A stretch of DNA of 64,000 bases from Pilaira anomala (GCA_025716855.1 JAIXMQ010000008.1:620001-684000), one strand, 5' to 3'. Shown: positions 1 to 12,731, numbered from the stretch's first letter. A program made the numbers and translations. Notes: a model not told the origin generated them from the sequence alone.

Positions 1-1030
1 AGATGGTAAAAAAAAAAAAAAAAAAAAAAGAAAACAAAATAAAAAAAGCTATACTTTATGCGACGTCATTCGCTTGACTGTTATTTGAATAAGCGCTTGT
101 GAGAGCAAACATATTGGCGTTTGAATTCTAAAAAGGGGCATTTTATCTGCTTTTTCTAAAAACCTTTTATTATTAGTTTCTGTTGCCGATATTGATGTAT
201 CTATATAAGACCAGCTTTTAATTGGAAAAATAAAAATAAAAAAAAAAAGTTGTTCAGAAAAAAGTCTAGATACGTTGTTGTGTCATATTAATCAAACAAT
301 ATAATTTGAAGAGCGTTAAAAAGAGAGAAAGGATCTCTTGGATGGAATCGAGAATAGAATTAAAATGGCATTGTTTGTGTTACCAGCCTATTTTTTCAAA
401 AAAAAAAAAAAAAAAAGGGGGGGGAAGCAACGTTTTTGTTTGATCAAATTCATTTACAGTTATGAATGGTTGGGGTAATTTCGTTCAACTCGAAGGCAGG
501 AAAAGCCTGTGACCTTATTCAAATCAATCGGTCTTTTTTTTTTTAGAAGAGTATGGTAGGACTAAAGTTCCAACAATTTTTGGTTTTTATCTGTTTTTGT
601 AAAATCGGAGATATGTGTGAATACTTGACAGGGTTTTTTTTTTTTTCGTCATCATGAACATCTCTTTTTTTTTTTTTTTTTTCCTTTAAAAAATATATAC
701 GTTCATATATGTGGTTGTGGTGGTGAAGAAAAAAGAAGAAGAAGGTCTAGAGTCTCTTCAAAAAGATAACTGGTCTCTATCTAGGCGATTCTAAATGATA
801 TCTGAAACTGATGTCTACTTGTAACTTTCCGTTGTGGTTCTCATATGGTCTTGGAGGAGGAGAAGGAGAAAAAAAAACCTTACTATTATACCCTTCGATT
901 ATTGGGGGTCTTCTCCTCCTCTTCTTTTTAAATTTAATAAAAGCTAATAACTAGTTGTTTTTACTCAAAATAATATGTTGGTAAATATTTGTATTTTTGA
1001 CGTACAATATTAAGAGAAAAGTATAATATT
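1..1030. other. Gene-free left edge
   Basis: No supportable coding exon is visible on either strand. The stretch is AT-rich and carries several A or T homopolymers of 15-25 bases (for example near 8-29, 400-416 and 664-682). It lies downstream of the 3' end of the minus-strand gamma-tubulin complex gene and probably holds its 3' UTR plus intergenic DNA. Confidence 0.6.
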
Positions 1031-1590
1031 TTAACGGGTTGAAAGAGAAGAAGCTAAAGATTCAACTATAAAAAAAGGATGAAATGAGTTTCTAGATTTA
1101 GAAATAAAAGAAAAAAAAAAAAAAAAAAAAAAAAACTTACGCCATCTTAAATGAGCTTTTTTCCCCATGATCGTTAAGCTGAGACAGATAAACTCGTTTG
1201 TTCGGGTAAAATCTTTTTCGATCGTATCCATTAAAGTAATGAATTCTTCATTATTTCTGTATTTATCTTGTTCCATATAATCTTTAAACATACTAGCCAT
1301 TTGTTCCGCCATATCCAGTATACTTATAATCGCATTTTTTATGGATACAGACTAACAGAAAGTAAATTAAAATATGTGTTGAAAATAATATATTTAATTT
1401 ACCTTATCATTGAGTAAACATCTATCTACAATCTTGTGTAAATAAGATGCGTGAAGTTCTGTAATTTCATCTACATCTTCTGATACAGATAACTTTTTTC
1501 TGAATTCAATTGTTTCAGCATGAAGAATCTAAATTTAAAAACAAATATTAAAATAAAAAATGTTGTTGTTGTATACAAACTGTTACAGTG

Positions 1591-1668
<78 letters not shown>

Positions 1669-3390
1669 ATACTTTACAGTTGTCATAATATATCGCCAAA
1701 ATGAGTTGATAAACCAAAGTATTCTCATCCGAATCGAATAATATCTCATATCGATATCATCACTTTTCTTGTAATCCAATCTTTTTCGAAATAAAGTTTT
1801 CTTTTCCATGACATATTTGGCGCGTTTGAGGCGTAATAATAAACTAGATATTTTATAGTAATTCTCTAAATGATGATTTTGAATAAAGTTATTTAATGGC
1901 CATGGAATCTATATAAAGGACAATGGTTACTTTTTTTTTTCAAGCGTATATACATTTATATATATATATATATTACCTCTACTTTAAATTCAATCAAGTC
2001 TAAATAAGAAGCAAGAGTTTTTGGTGAATTAATCTCGTCAGGCTGAACTACCTGAATATAGACAATTTCGTCATATCCACTTAATCTACAAGCTTCCAAG
2101 AAAGTGCTATTGAGCATACGTTTATCAAACCAAGGCTCATGATTATCCATTTGTTTAAACAGGGCGTAACAGAATGAATGCATCAAATCATTTTCCAACA
2201 TGAGATAAATAGATGCTAATGATTTTAATTGCTCTGGTAATCTACAGTTCTTGTGTAACACGTTGTTTAACGTATTCGCTGTATTATGATAAGGATCTTG
2301 AATGTATTTTTCTGTAAACTTTATAAAGTTTTGATGAAATAGTGTTCCTTCATCATTTACTATAAATGGGTTGATTTCAACAGGTTCTGGTTCAGGCGAT
2401 TTTATAGAAAATAATATGCTATTAAATGATTCAGTATCACAATGAATTGGTTTTGGCTTGTTGAAAGTAATAAATGTTGATTTCATTGAAAGAAAATGGC
2501 TCATAGTTTCAAGGAACGGTATTGGAATTTGATTTAATAATTGTACATTTTTCTAGCATGAAGATTTAGAATAATTGTATATATATACGAATATCTTTTT
2601 TTTTTTCTTTTTTTTTTTACCAGAGTATTCTCAATTTGTAATAATAGATTCACAGCTTTACCGACAAAGAAGATACGTGACATGACTGTAAGGTTAAATA
2701 ATGGACATTGATAACAATCATATTCCTGTGTGACTGGTTGCATAATAAAACCATCTATCCAGAAATTAGGTTCATCTTTAGAGATATCTTGCTTCCTAGT
2801 AACATAAAACTCATTTGCTATGTCACCCTCTAAAGAGCCATAAAAGATCCATTCATCCATCATGCGTCCATAAGGTATAAGTAACTGTTCCAAAATATAA
2901 AGTAAAGTATCATACAAAACTAATTGTTCAGAGTATTGAGCAATTAAGACACGATCATAAAAGACGGATATTAAATAAGTAGCAATGGATCTAGGATTGG
3001 TTTCTTCATCAGTGGTAAATGGTATCTTGATCGTGATATCATGAATTTCTTTGAAATGAAGTAAAGGAGCATTCAATGTATCGCGAAGTTTTAAAATGGA
3101 AATGATTTGTGTTGGATCATGCGTTATAAAGCTTGTACTGATTTCGAGTTCAGAAAGTAAAACGTTAAAATCTTGAAGTGATCTATGGACACAGGCAGCA
3201 AATGCTTGACTGGTTTGTCCGTATTGAATATCGTTTGCCACACGTGTCACAACGTGTCTGAGTTCTGATAGAATATTTCCATAAATGCAAAATTCGGTTA
3301 ATAAAGATCCCAATGCATTTTGACTAAGGTGTTGCACGACATAATTCTCATTCAACTAATTTTTTTTTTATAAATATCATCTATGTGTAT

Positions 3391-3421
<31 letters not shown>

Positions 3422-4064
3422 ATATATTACCTGAAAATGGTCATCTTTTAATTGAAATAATACACCACGATATCCTTTTAATAATGAGGTCACTTCTCGA
3501 ATAATACTAGATTCAGGAACCGATTTAAGTTGACGTCTGCCTATTTCTGAATAAAAGAGTTGACTCACGGATTCATTTGTCTGACATGGCTTTTGTAATA
3601 AAGAAATAGGGTTTGTATCTTCTGGTGATAGATTGAAATCGTCTCTCCAATACTGCTGAGTAATTAAATGGCCTAAAGCTTCTGAATCTGCTCTATCGTC
3701 AATATCCATATGATCTATAAAACTCGTTGTTGGTTCAGTTGTGGTTTCTCTACTATAGTGTGACGGAGACTAATATTTTTTTTTATGCATAAATAAATCT
3801 TTGTTTCGTGTTTTGTAATGTATATTACATTACCTCTCTGAATGGTGTACTCTCTGCTTCTAATTCATATCCATCCTCCTCATCCGTAAGATCATCGCTA
3901 GATAGATCTTCAGGCCAGGTTTGCCAATGATCACCTTCTAATGGATCCTCATTCACAACATCCTCCCAAGTCAATGTTTGTTTTTTCTCGGCTTGGTTTA
4001 TTTTAGGTATATAATCGTATTCTTGATTTTCAGATGAAGATAACGATAATAATAATTGTAACAT
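1031..4064 (-). CDS. Gamma-tubulin complex component, GCP5-like
   Basis: Spc97/Spc98 family protein of the gamma-tubulin ring complex, which nucleates microtubules at spindle poles and cytoplasmic sites. The gene has at least seven exons separated by short GT-AG introns. The N-terminus carries a LTWEDVVNEDPLEGDHW segment resembling the start of GCP5. The C-terminal half has typical GCP signatures: a LLRLKRAKYVMEKK helix, then RMRILWFINSFWRYIM and an ELHASYLHKIVDRCLL-like helix. The final exon, LESLASSLSTR, is reached by splicing from a GTAAGT donor at about 1139 to an acceptor before position 1064, so the reading through poly-Phe there is intronic. A long (CA)n microsatellite lies in the intron near 1594-1666. 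The family assignment is strong; the paralogue (GCP5 rather than GCP4 or GCP6) is inferred from the N-terminus. The start codon could be further upstream, but a neighbouring gene ends only 73 bp away. Confidence 0.82.
1594..1666. repeat. (CA)n microsatellite in a GCP5-like intron
   Basis: An uninterrupted CA dinucleotide run of about 35 units lies inside the intron between the RYIM exon and the ILHAE exon. Translation through it would give poly-Cys-Val, which is an artefact. Confidence 0.95.
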
Positions 4065-4137
4065 GTCGTATTTTAGTATCGATTGCTTTTTTTTTAAAAG
4101 GAAAAAGACGTCAGTTAAGTTTTTATAGTCTTTATTT

Positions 4138-4562
4138 TCATTGTTTTTTTTTTTTTTTTTTTTTTACATTTGTGTTTGGTGAGCCTATAGGTCGTGATGA
4201 TTTTAGAAATTCAGCTTTATGTTCTATTAAAGCTTTTGATAATTTTTGATGTCCTTTAACGCTGAACTTCTCAGCCAATCTAAAATATCGATTTAAATGA
4301 ATGATATAGTACTGTTTTTAAAAGTTCGGTTTACTAACCCATTGATAGCTCTTTCTACTTCATATTCACTGGTACTTGTGCATTTCTCGTAGGTTGTTAT
4401 GTATTTTGCTTTTTGAACAAGTTTGTTCCATTCAGGTGTGTTAATCTATACAATAGAAAGTTTCAATAACGATCTTGATTTAAAGTTTCTAAATGGACTC
4501 ACTTCTAAACCTGTCACTTTATTTACAAGTTGACCTGTTAACTGTTCTCTTGTCATGACCAT
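4138..4562 (-). CDS. Small unrecognised protein, three exons
   Basis: Three exons join cleanly on the minus strand. The first begins MVMTREQLTGQLVNKVTGLE. After a GTGAGT donor comes INTPEWNKLVQKAKYITTYE and its continuation, and after a GTTAGT donor the last exon begins LAEKFSVKGHQKLSKALIEH. The protein is about 105 residues, hydrophilic and probably helical, without a signal peptide or membrane segment. The frame ends in a lysine run encoded by a 22-base T tract (4144-4165), so the exact C-terminus is sensitive to homopolymer length. I do not recognise the family. Its start codon lies 80 bp from that of clpP on the other strand, so the two genes probably share a divergent promoter. Confidence 0.6.
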
Positions 4563-4642
4563 ATTTTTATTTTATTTTGACTGAAAAAGGGAAGAGAGAC
4601 CGAAAAAAAAAAAAAAAAAAAAAAGTTTAAAATGTAACAATT
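4563..4642. promoter_or_regulatory. Short divergent promoter region
   Basis: Only 80 bp separate the start codons of the small minus-strand gene and clpP. The interval contains a 22-base A run, a typical nucleosome-disfavouring poly(dA:dT) element. Shared regulation is inferred from the arrangement. Confidence 0.45.
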
Positions 4643-5929
4643 ATGGCAGTCCTGAGAGAGGTACGTTTTCAATATACTTTTTCTTCTTCTTCTTCTTCTT
4701 CACGCGCCCTTTTTCATAACCATGATTTCAAACATCCTTAAAAATACCTGTCCTGTCCTTCTTCGTACACAAAAAAGAGCAAGTAGAATCTTTTTCTGAT
4801 ACTTAATTAAAAAAAAAAAAACTTACAAACTACCTTTGTTTAGACTTTCTTCTCTCAAATCAATAAGAATACCATTAGTGCTTGGTCTGAGTCGCCTTAT
4901 GCACAAGCTTTAATCCCAATTGTGGTCGAGAATACTGTAAATATATATACATACTTCAAAAAACTATTTCTCTCTAAAACGTCACACATACATAGGGTAG
5001 AGGAGAAAGGTCTTATGATATCTTTTCTCGTTTGTTAAAGGAACGTATTATTTGTTTGAATGGTCCTGTAAGTTAAGACTTTTTTTTTTTTTTTGCTCAT
5101 CTCATCTGCATTTGTTTTAAAACTATAGTCAATGTCTTAGGTTAATGAGGGCGTTGCAGCAGTTATCGTTGCTCAACTTTTGTTCTTGGAAGCTGAAAGT
5201 ACAGAAAAACCAATTAGTTTATATATCAATTCTCCTGGTGGAAGTGTAACTGCTGGTATGGCAATTTATGATACAGTAAGTCCCTACAAGCTTTATTCAA
5301 CCAAATACCTTGACTCACTTTTTTTTTTTTTTTTTTTTTTTTCATTTGTAGATGCAGGTACTATTTATAACGAAACGACGTTATTTAAAGTAGACGGATT
5401 GATCTTTTTTCTTTTTTCTTTTTTCTTTTTTCAGTATATTCAATCTCCTGTGTCAACGTTATGTAATGGACAAGCATGTTCGATGGGATCTCTTTTACTT
5501 GCTGCAGGTAAATTCATTGTATATAATAATTGAGATAAAGGGAGAAGGCTTACGATGAAATAATAATAGGTGAACCTGGTAAGAGATATGCATTACCTAA
5601 TGCATCCATTATGATTCATCAACCTTCAGGTGGAGCTTCTGGTCAAGCTTCAGATATTGCAATTCATGCTCGTGAAATTCTTCGTGTCAGAGAACGTTTA
5701 AATAAGATCTATCAAAGACACACTGGAATTCGCGAAATTGAAACGATTGGTAATAAGAAGAACAACAATTTTAAAAAAAACAAAACAAAGACTAATTCAT
5801 ATTGTAATAGAAAAAATGGTTGAAAGAGATTATTTTATGACAGCAGAAGAAGCAATGAATTTTGGTTTAATTGATAAAGTTCTTGAAAAACGTGTTGTAG
5901 AACCTAGAGTAGATGAACCCAAAAAATAA
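4643..5929 (+). CDS. clpP: Mitochondrial ATP-dependent Clp protease, proteolytic subunit
   Basis: Serine protease subunit that forms the double-heptamer chamber of ClpXP and degrades unfolded or tagged proteins in the mitochondrial matrix. Seven exons join in frame: [15 protein letters not shown]..., [38 protein letters not shown]..., [39 protein letters not shown] and a last exon starting [16 protein letters not shown]. The catalytic Ser is in GQACSMGS, the His in MIHQPSGG and the Asp in [11 protein letters not shown], so the triad is complete. The N-terminal stretch before the [10 protein letters not shown] motif is short and polar, consistent with a mitochondrial presequence. Budding yeast lacks ClpP, so its presence fits an early-diverging or filamentous lineage. 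The gene converges on the IDH1-type gene with 26 bp between stop codons. Confidence 0.93.
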
Positions 5930-5955
5930 AGTTTTCCTTTTTTTTTTTTTTTTTA

Positions 5956-7327
5956 TTACAATATCGAAATAACTGCTTTTGTGAAATCAGTAGTGGTACT
6001 GTTACCTCCCATATCACGCGTTTTAACATCTCCTTGCTCAATTGTACGGTAAACTGCATTTGATATACGGTTAGCGTACTTATTCAAATTCAAATGCTTC
6101 AACATCATGGCTGCACTAAGCATCATTGCAGTTGGGTTAGCAGCATTTTTTCCTCCAATGTCCTCTCCTACGTGACGACAGCCCTATGATATACATATGA
6201 GTTTTACTTTTTTTTTTTTTTTCTTTTATTAAATTATAAACTTACTGGTTCAAATACTGCGTATTCTCTACCGATACTAGTACCAGCAACGATTCCTGGG
6301 CCACCGACTATACCAGCACCTACATTAGATAAAATATTACCATAAAGATTGGGTAATACCAAAACATCAAATTGTTGTGGACGAGCGACCAATTGCATGG
6401 ACGCGTTATCAACAATCATATCATTCAAACTAATGCCTGATTGAGAGTATTCCTTTTCAAAGATATCACGAACCGTATTTAAAAATAAACCATCACCCAA
6501 TTTCCTATAATATATATATATAAGTAAAACAGTTGTTTTGACCAAAAAAAAAAAAAAAAAAAAAAAAAGTGTAATATGCTTTTTTACATAATATTTGCTT
6601 TATGAATACAAGTAACTTTTTTTCGATTGTTCTTCAAGGCAAAATCAAAAGCAAATCGAGCGATACGTTCAGTCTTGTAACGAGTTACGATTTTGAGAGA
6701 CTCGACTACACCTGGATAAGATTGATGCTCTAGACCCGAGTACTCACCTTCAGTATTTTCACGAATAATAGCCAGATCAATATCATTAAATCGACCTTGA
6801 ACACCTGGGATATTCTTGATAAGAGAGATGGAAGCATAAATATCCAAATCTTTTCTCATGGAAACGTTGAATGATGTGTGTCCAAGTCTGGATACAGGAG
6901 TATACAGAATACCCTTCAAGCCCACCTTGTTACGACGAAGTGAAGCCAAAGTTTTCTTCATCAAGTCGTCATTGGAAGAGATATGACCTGTTAGGTCAAA
7001 TTGTTCCCACTCGATAGGTGCCTCGACTGCTTTAAAAACTGCTTTTACGGACTCGGATAACTCTTTTCCAACACCATCTCCAGGAACCAATGTCACTGTT
7101 TGAGTCTATATACAGAATATATAGACACGTCTATTAAAACATACTTTTTTTTTTTTTCGAGCAGAAACACTTTTGTTTTGTTTTTGTTTTTTTACTTACT
7201 GCGACAGAAGCAAACGAACGTGTCAAAGTCTAATAAATGAAATATGTATGTATGAGAATATAGTAGATAATTAAATATTTATATTCTTATGTACCTTTTT
7301 CACTACTTGGTTTCTTAAAGCAAGCAT
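5956..7327 (-). CDS. IDH1: NAD-dependent isocitrate dehydrogenase, regulatory subunit (IDH1-type), mitochondrial
   Basis: Subunit of the octameric NAD-IDH, which oxidises isocitrate to 2-oxoglutarate in the TCA cycle. Exons in order: [21 protein letters not shown], a long exon starting [20 protein letters not shown], one starting [20 protein letters not shown], and a last one starting [20 protein letters not shown] and ending FTKAVISIL. The first two exons form a basic, hydroxylated mitochondrial presequence ending near RSFASVA. Diagnostic family motifs are [50 protein letters not shown] and NANPTAM-like. Retention of RENTEGE-GLEH with the IDH1-like regulatory pattern, rather than the catalytic IDH2 pattern, supports the subunit assignment. 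The first exon at 7327 has a good GTACAT donor. Confidence 0.93.
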
Positions 7328-8115
7328 ATTTAGTTAGTAGGGAATAATAATATAGCTAAGGAAAGAGGGGGGAAATAGAAAGGAGGGAATATATACAAAC
7401 AAATCATGTCATCACTCATGCGCATTGTTCCACATTTATTCTTCTTAATTTGGATATGGCACTTTCTAATTAAGTTTCATTTCTCTTCATCGATTTTTGC
7501 GCAAAAGGAAATAAGCTAATAGTAGTCAATAATAATCAGATGTGAAGACATAATAGATTGAAACAAAAAGGATTATAGGTAAATTATAAAGATAATAATC
7601 ACAAAATCGCTTGACGCGACAAAAGATATAGTAACATTTACCATTAGCTTCAAATACTCGTTTAGTTATATCAAACAAATGGTGTATTAGCCGCCTTAGT
7701 AAAGAAAGTATAAAGGGCAATGGTGTCAACGTTATAACCCCCCCCCCCCTCCTTCTGTGAGGTAACTAAAAAGTTGTATTTAAAAATTTCCCGCATCATT
7801 GTTTATTTGTTTGTTTATTTCATAAAGTCCAGAATTTTTTTAATGGACAACTGTCATACACTAAAAATATATTTACTATTTAGATTGAATGCTTCTTCTT
7901 TTTTAAAAAAAAAAAAGAGGGAGGGAAGTTTTATTGTCAAAAGGTAACTGAGGTCTTAGTCACAACAAATTGTTGCCACTATGATATAGAGGGTATGGTT
8001 GATCAAAAACGGGATATCTAATTAGAATATCCAAGGTAAAAGTCTAGTAAATAGAGAAAAAAAAAAAAATAAGTTTCTTATAAAAAGAAAAAAAAAAAAA
8101 AAAACTATCTATATT
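7328..8115. other. Intergenic, no gene seen
   Basis: AT-rich spacer between the IDH1-type gene and the methyltransferase-like gene, whose 3' end faces it. It contains a C10 tract (about 7739-7749) and poly-A runs near 8057-8069 and 8087-8104. A 67-codon minus-strand frame at 7526-7729 has no family features. Confidence 0.6.
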
Positions 8116-8655
8116 TTACCTATAAGTCTCATTCATGTATTGTTGATAATCTACACCAAATCTATCCAACATCATTTGTTCCTCAGCTTGAATACGGAGA
8201 ATATAAGCCCAAGTCATCAAAAAGGATATCATAAGAAAGGAGATCCAATTACTTGTGACCAAACCAAAACCTACCCAAGCCAACAAAAAGGCAAGGTAAC
8301 CGGGATGGCGAATAGTCTTGTAAGGACCATCGGTACAAATGAAATGATCGTCGGTGGTGGCCATGGTACGTAAATAAAACGGGTTCACAAAGGTTGTCCA
8401 ACGAAGCAATAAAATACCCACAACAATAAAACCAAGGCCAACCCAACCTGCTACCAAGGACATGGTGGTGGCAATATAAAGGATCCAAAATGGCGCAATT
8501 ACAAGTGACATGAACCACATGATTAATAAAAGTCGTGTGGTTCCTCGGTCATCCGCTGAAGTTTGTAAAGTAGTGGTTGTACGAGAAGACTCATACCGAT
8601 ACTCTAAAAAGAATAGAATCGCTAACAATAAGTAACTAAGCAAAAATAATAGCAT
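8116..8655 (-). CDS. ICMT/PEMT-like integral membrane methyltransferase
   Basis: Multi-pass membrane protein of about 180 residues resembling the isoprenylcysteine carboxyl methyltransferase / phospholipid methyltransferase group. Four or five hydrophobic segments are visible. The conserved C-terminal SAM-binding signature is present: CTDGPYKTIRHPGYLAFLL, followed after a hydrophobic hairpin by RIQAEEQMMLDRFGVDYQQY. In the family the RHPGY and EE residues line the cofactor site in the membrane. The substrate cannot be told from sequence: it could be a prenylated CaaX protein, a phospholipid or another lipid-like methyl acceptor. I chose the internal Met at 8655. An upstream exon ending near 8711 could also splice (donor GTAAAA, acceptor CTTAG near 8633), giving a different N-terminus. 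The 5' end is therefore uncertain. Confidence 0.7.
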   Translation of the reverse strand: MLLFLLSYLLLAILFFLEYRYESSRTTTTLQTSADDRGTTRLLLIMWFMSLVIAPFWILYIATTMSLVAGWVGLGFIVVGILLLRWTTFVNPFYLRTMATTDDHFICTDGPYKTIRHPGYLAFLLAWVGFGLVTSNWISFLMISFLMTWAYILRIQAEEQMMLDRFGVDYQQYMNETYR

Positions 8656-11600
8656 TTGTAAAAAAAGTAAAAAAAAAATATATATAAACAAATTTAGATT
8701 GGTGTTTTACCTCAGTTTCGCTATTTGACAACAGCAAAACAACGAAAACGGAGTGATAAATAAAAGAGTTAGGTGCACTCCTTTGTTTTGGTTTGACAAA
8801 AAGAAAAAAAAAAAAACCTGTTTCCTACAAAAATAGTAAAAACGAAAAACGCAAAAATAGATACAGCCACAGAAAGAAAAAGAAGATCCATATCGAACAA
8901 TTATGAATAGCTTTTTTTTTTTTTGTATTTTTGCATTTTTCAATCTCTGCAGAAGATTTATATTTTTACCCCTAAGCAATAGACAATGTGTACAGCCCCT
9001 AACATATGACCGAATAAGTACTACATCTATACCGGATAAATAATATGAGATAAGTACTACTTACGCCCAAAAAGGCTGTTTAAACCTTACCAACTACTAT
9101 TTTTATTTCAATTAAGTTCAAAAAAAAAAAAAAAAAAAAAAAATTGATAGCATTTTCCATAACAAGTACCATCTCAGCTGTTCAATTGAGTTGTGAGATC
9201 AGACAAGTATGATGGGGGAAGATAAACATATCAGCTCAACACAAAGGTAGTTAATCTTATATCGAGATTATTTCCAGTAAATATCTCTTAAATATCGAAT
9301 TTTCCTAAAAGGTTCAAGATAAATGTTATATGTCCCCGCCTAAAAAAAGATATGGCTGCTGCCAAAAAATATTAAATAGATATGTCTTGAGCAAAAAAAA
9401 TATATATATATGTACTATATTAACTATGGAGCTGAATAGAGACAGAATACTTCCAAGTCTCTAAAGAGAACATTCTAACATATTGAGAGTTTCCGTCTTG
9501 CAAGAGCTTTTACTTTTTCTTTTTTTTTTAATTTATACTCTTTATAACTGACCGGCTAGTCAAAATGAACTTTTTTTTTAAAAAAAAACATAACTACGTA
9601 AAGGGAGTGCTTTCTAATGCAGAGAGAAGGTATTTGGTGTGAATCATATCAATATTTAAATATCCGAGTTAATTTTATCTGATTTGCATTCTTGTTGATA
9701 GAAATATTAAAAAATGTAGTTATTAAAATCACTTAGGAGGTCTACGAAATATAAGAAGTTGGTGTATGTATCACAAATAAAACTAGTTATTGTAATGAAG
9801 GGTGAAGTTTACGGATGAGGAAAACAAAATGTAGTATGAGTAACCGAAAGAATGCTAGAAAGAATGAACATAAAAAAACGTACATAGATGCACTACTGTA
9901 GTCATCAGCGATGTATGTACTACTATTGGTATCAATATATGCGAAATGTATTGTCTCACTAGATATGAGACTCTTCTTTGGTGTAACTGCAAGGCTTCTT
10001 TCATCCATAGCGAAGTTCCCCCTTCTTCTTGTTTAGGATTTTGTGGTAAAGATATGTTTCTGGTTCCTATATTTATGACACTATTCATATTCAGGATCCT
10101 AACTTATATTAAGCTTTTAATAACATGTATTACAACAGGATTTAAAGTTGGATATTATTCTTCGATATGGTTCTACTCCTCTCATCTATTCCATACCCTT
10201 CCTAAAATACTGGATTGAATAGGCTGACAATGAATTTGAAAAATCCCAACTTCCTTTATCAGGCATCATCACTATTTTTAAATTTTTTCCATCTTTCAAT
10301 TTTCTTAATAAGCATCGGACAATCTGTCTGATTGAGAAAAAAAAAAAAATATTCTATTCGAATTAAAATAGAACATTTTAGTTGCCAAAACAAAAGATAT
10401 ATCTCTTCTTTTTAAAAACCTGTAGCCGTTGAGTTATATACATATATATTTTAGATCTGTATACTTTTCTATATGCTAAATTTCTAATGTTTCCATTTAT
10501 CAGTTTTCAAGATATTTGCTCTTTATTAACTATTCAAATAAAACAATTGTATAATAAATTGCATCATTCATAGTAGAGACGGAATTTATAGATAATTTGA
10601 CTCAGGATAATCCCAATAAAAATGAAACAATCAGTGATGTAATTTTTCAAAAAAAAAAAAAAAAAAAAAAAGGCGGGTATAGAGAAACCCCTTAGTTTTA
10701 TCCGTACTAGTTATAATGACAGGTACTATTAGGTCTTTTGTTCTAACTCAACCTAGTTTTAAGCTTTTTTTTTTTTTTTTTTTTTTTTTTATATTTAACC
10801 CTTTATAGTTCAAAAAGAATATACTTTTTTTTTAAAAAAAAAAGGCCAGGGTTAAAAAAAATATATTTTTTGATTTCACATATATATGTCCTATCAAAAC
10901 TCATCATGGAAGGTAAATTTATTGCAGTTCAAGGGAATCAAATAGTCAGGATTAATCTTAGTCATCAGTATGTTACACCATATTTTGTTTGTTGGACACA
11001 CTTGCAAACGCTTAAATAACCTCTCAACAAAGCTTAATGACTATAAGCTCAGTTATTTTTTAGTTAAATATTATTAAACAGCTAGTCGTTAAGTAATATT
11101 TTTATAATAAGCTCAATTTGCAATCAACTTTTGTTTATCTGATGATATTACAGTATATTCATTTTTTAGAAAAAGAGGATTTACTTTTGCCGGGATCCAT
11201 AATTTTACGTATAAAAAGTTAAACGAAAACCTGGTCATTTTATTTTAGTTACTTGAACTAATATTTCATCGGTTACACATAAAAGAGTCTTTTTTCTCTT
11301 GTTCTTTTTCCAAACTTGGAGTAAAAGAACCAGTAAAATTTTTCGCGCTTGATACAAAACTCAAATAGAGCATTTAGAAAGAGCGAAATATTTTATTTAT
11401 TTATCCTCAAATAAGCTATTGTTTCACTAAAATCTATTTCTTTTACAAGAAGAAACGTCCTTAACATAACGTGTGTGATTAAATGGAATAACAACATTGG
11501 ACGAGGGAGTTCTAATGATTTGCTCAGAGATAAAAATAAAAATAAGAGAGAGTTAGGTATAACCACGTCATTTTTTTTTTTATCGTTCCTAAACGTCAAA

Positions 11601-11951
11601 TATTTTATTTTTTTCATATTTCCTCCTTAAACTTCATATCTCGATCAGTTTATGGAGGTTTAATTAATAAAGGAAGGGGAGAAAAAAAAAAGTATTGTTT
11701 GTGTCAGGCGCACATGAAATCGATAAAAGTTTCCCAAACACAAGAAAATAAATGAGCGTTTGCTAAAAAAGTATCCCTTAAAAATAAATTTTCAGATTTA
11801 CCTTTTTTAGAAAACTCTGGTCTTTTCGAGAAGGTTAATTTTAAAAAAAAACCCCCATCTTTTTTTACTTTTTTAGGTTGAATACGCGGGCTTCTTTATT
11901 TTTATCACGTTTACTTTTGTCATGGAAATGAAGGTACCACTTAAACTGTCC

Positions 11952-11982
<31 letters not shown>

Positions 11983-12654
11983 TAATGGTGCTGATAAAAG
12001 TAAAAAGTACTGATAAAAAAATTAAGCTTTTTTTTCTATATGTACAAGTAAGATATATCTTTCCCCTCCCCCCCCCCAAAAATAAAGATATCAAATAGAT
12101 AAAATAGGCTTTTTTTTTTTTTTTTTTTGGAAGATATAAAAGTCATATGGCATCATTACCTGTTTTTTTTTTGGGGGAAAAATTATACATATTTTTCCCA
12201 TACGTAATCGCTAAACTTTAAAAACGAAAAGTGAGGAGAGAAGCTAGTTTAAATTAACATTTTTTCAGGAACCGTCACCGGTTTATAATACATGACACGT
12301 ATAATATGATGGAGAAGTAACTTGAAAAGCAGTAGACTAAAATTGTCTACATACAATCATTTTAATAAACTCACTTTAAGAAACATCTTCCCCCTGAGAA
12401 ATATAAGGAGAATTTAACATTTAGATCAAGTTGTGATACAAACTTTACAAGTAACTTCATTCCCCATTTTATCGTGCAGCAGATCAATTTTATGGTTTGA
12501 ATTACCGCATTATATTCTATTTCCTTTGGCGCAAAAGAACATTCGAAACCAATCTAGAAGCTGAAAAAGAAAAGATTAGAAGAGGGAAAGTCGAGGTTCC
12601 AGTTTCCCTTCTCGTACAACATTAAAAAAGTCACAATAAAAATAAAAAAAAAAT

Positions 12655-12685
<31 letters not shown>

Positions 12686-12698
12686 CTTTTTTATGTAA

Positions 12699-12731
<33 letters not shown>

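Noticed and set aside
1471..1809. Minus-strand frame with a long Cys-Val repeat
   Set aside because: It is a GCP5-like exon read through into the (CA)n-bearing intron; the donor after RYIMTT is clear.
9787..10218. Overlapping open frames on both strands (73-90 codons)
   Set aside because: No family features, no splice-consistent extension and mixed frames. The minus-strand pieces (NISLPQNPKQEEGG; DERSLAVTPKKSLISS) look slightly protein-like but cannot be joined without an assumed frameshift.
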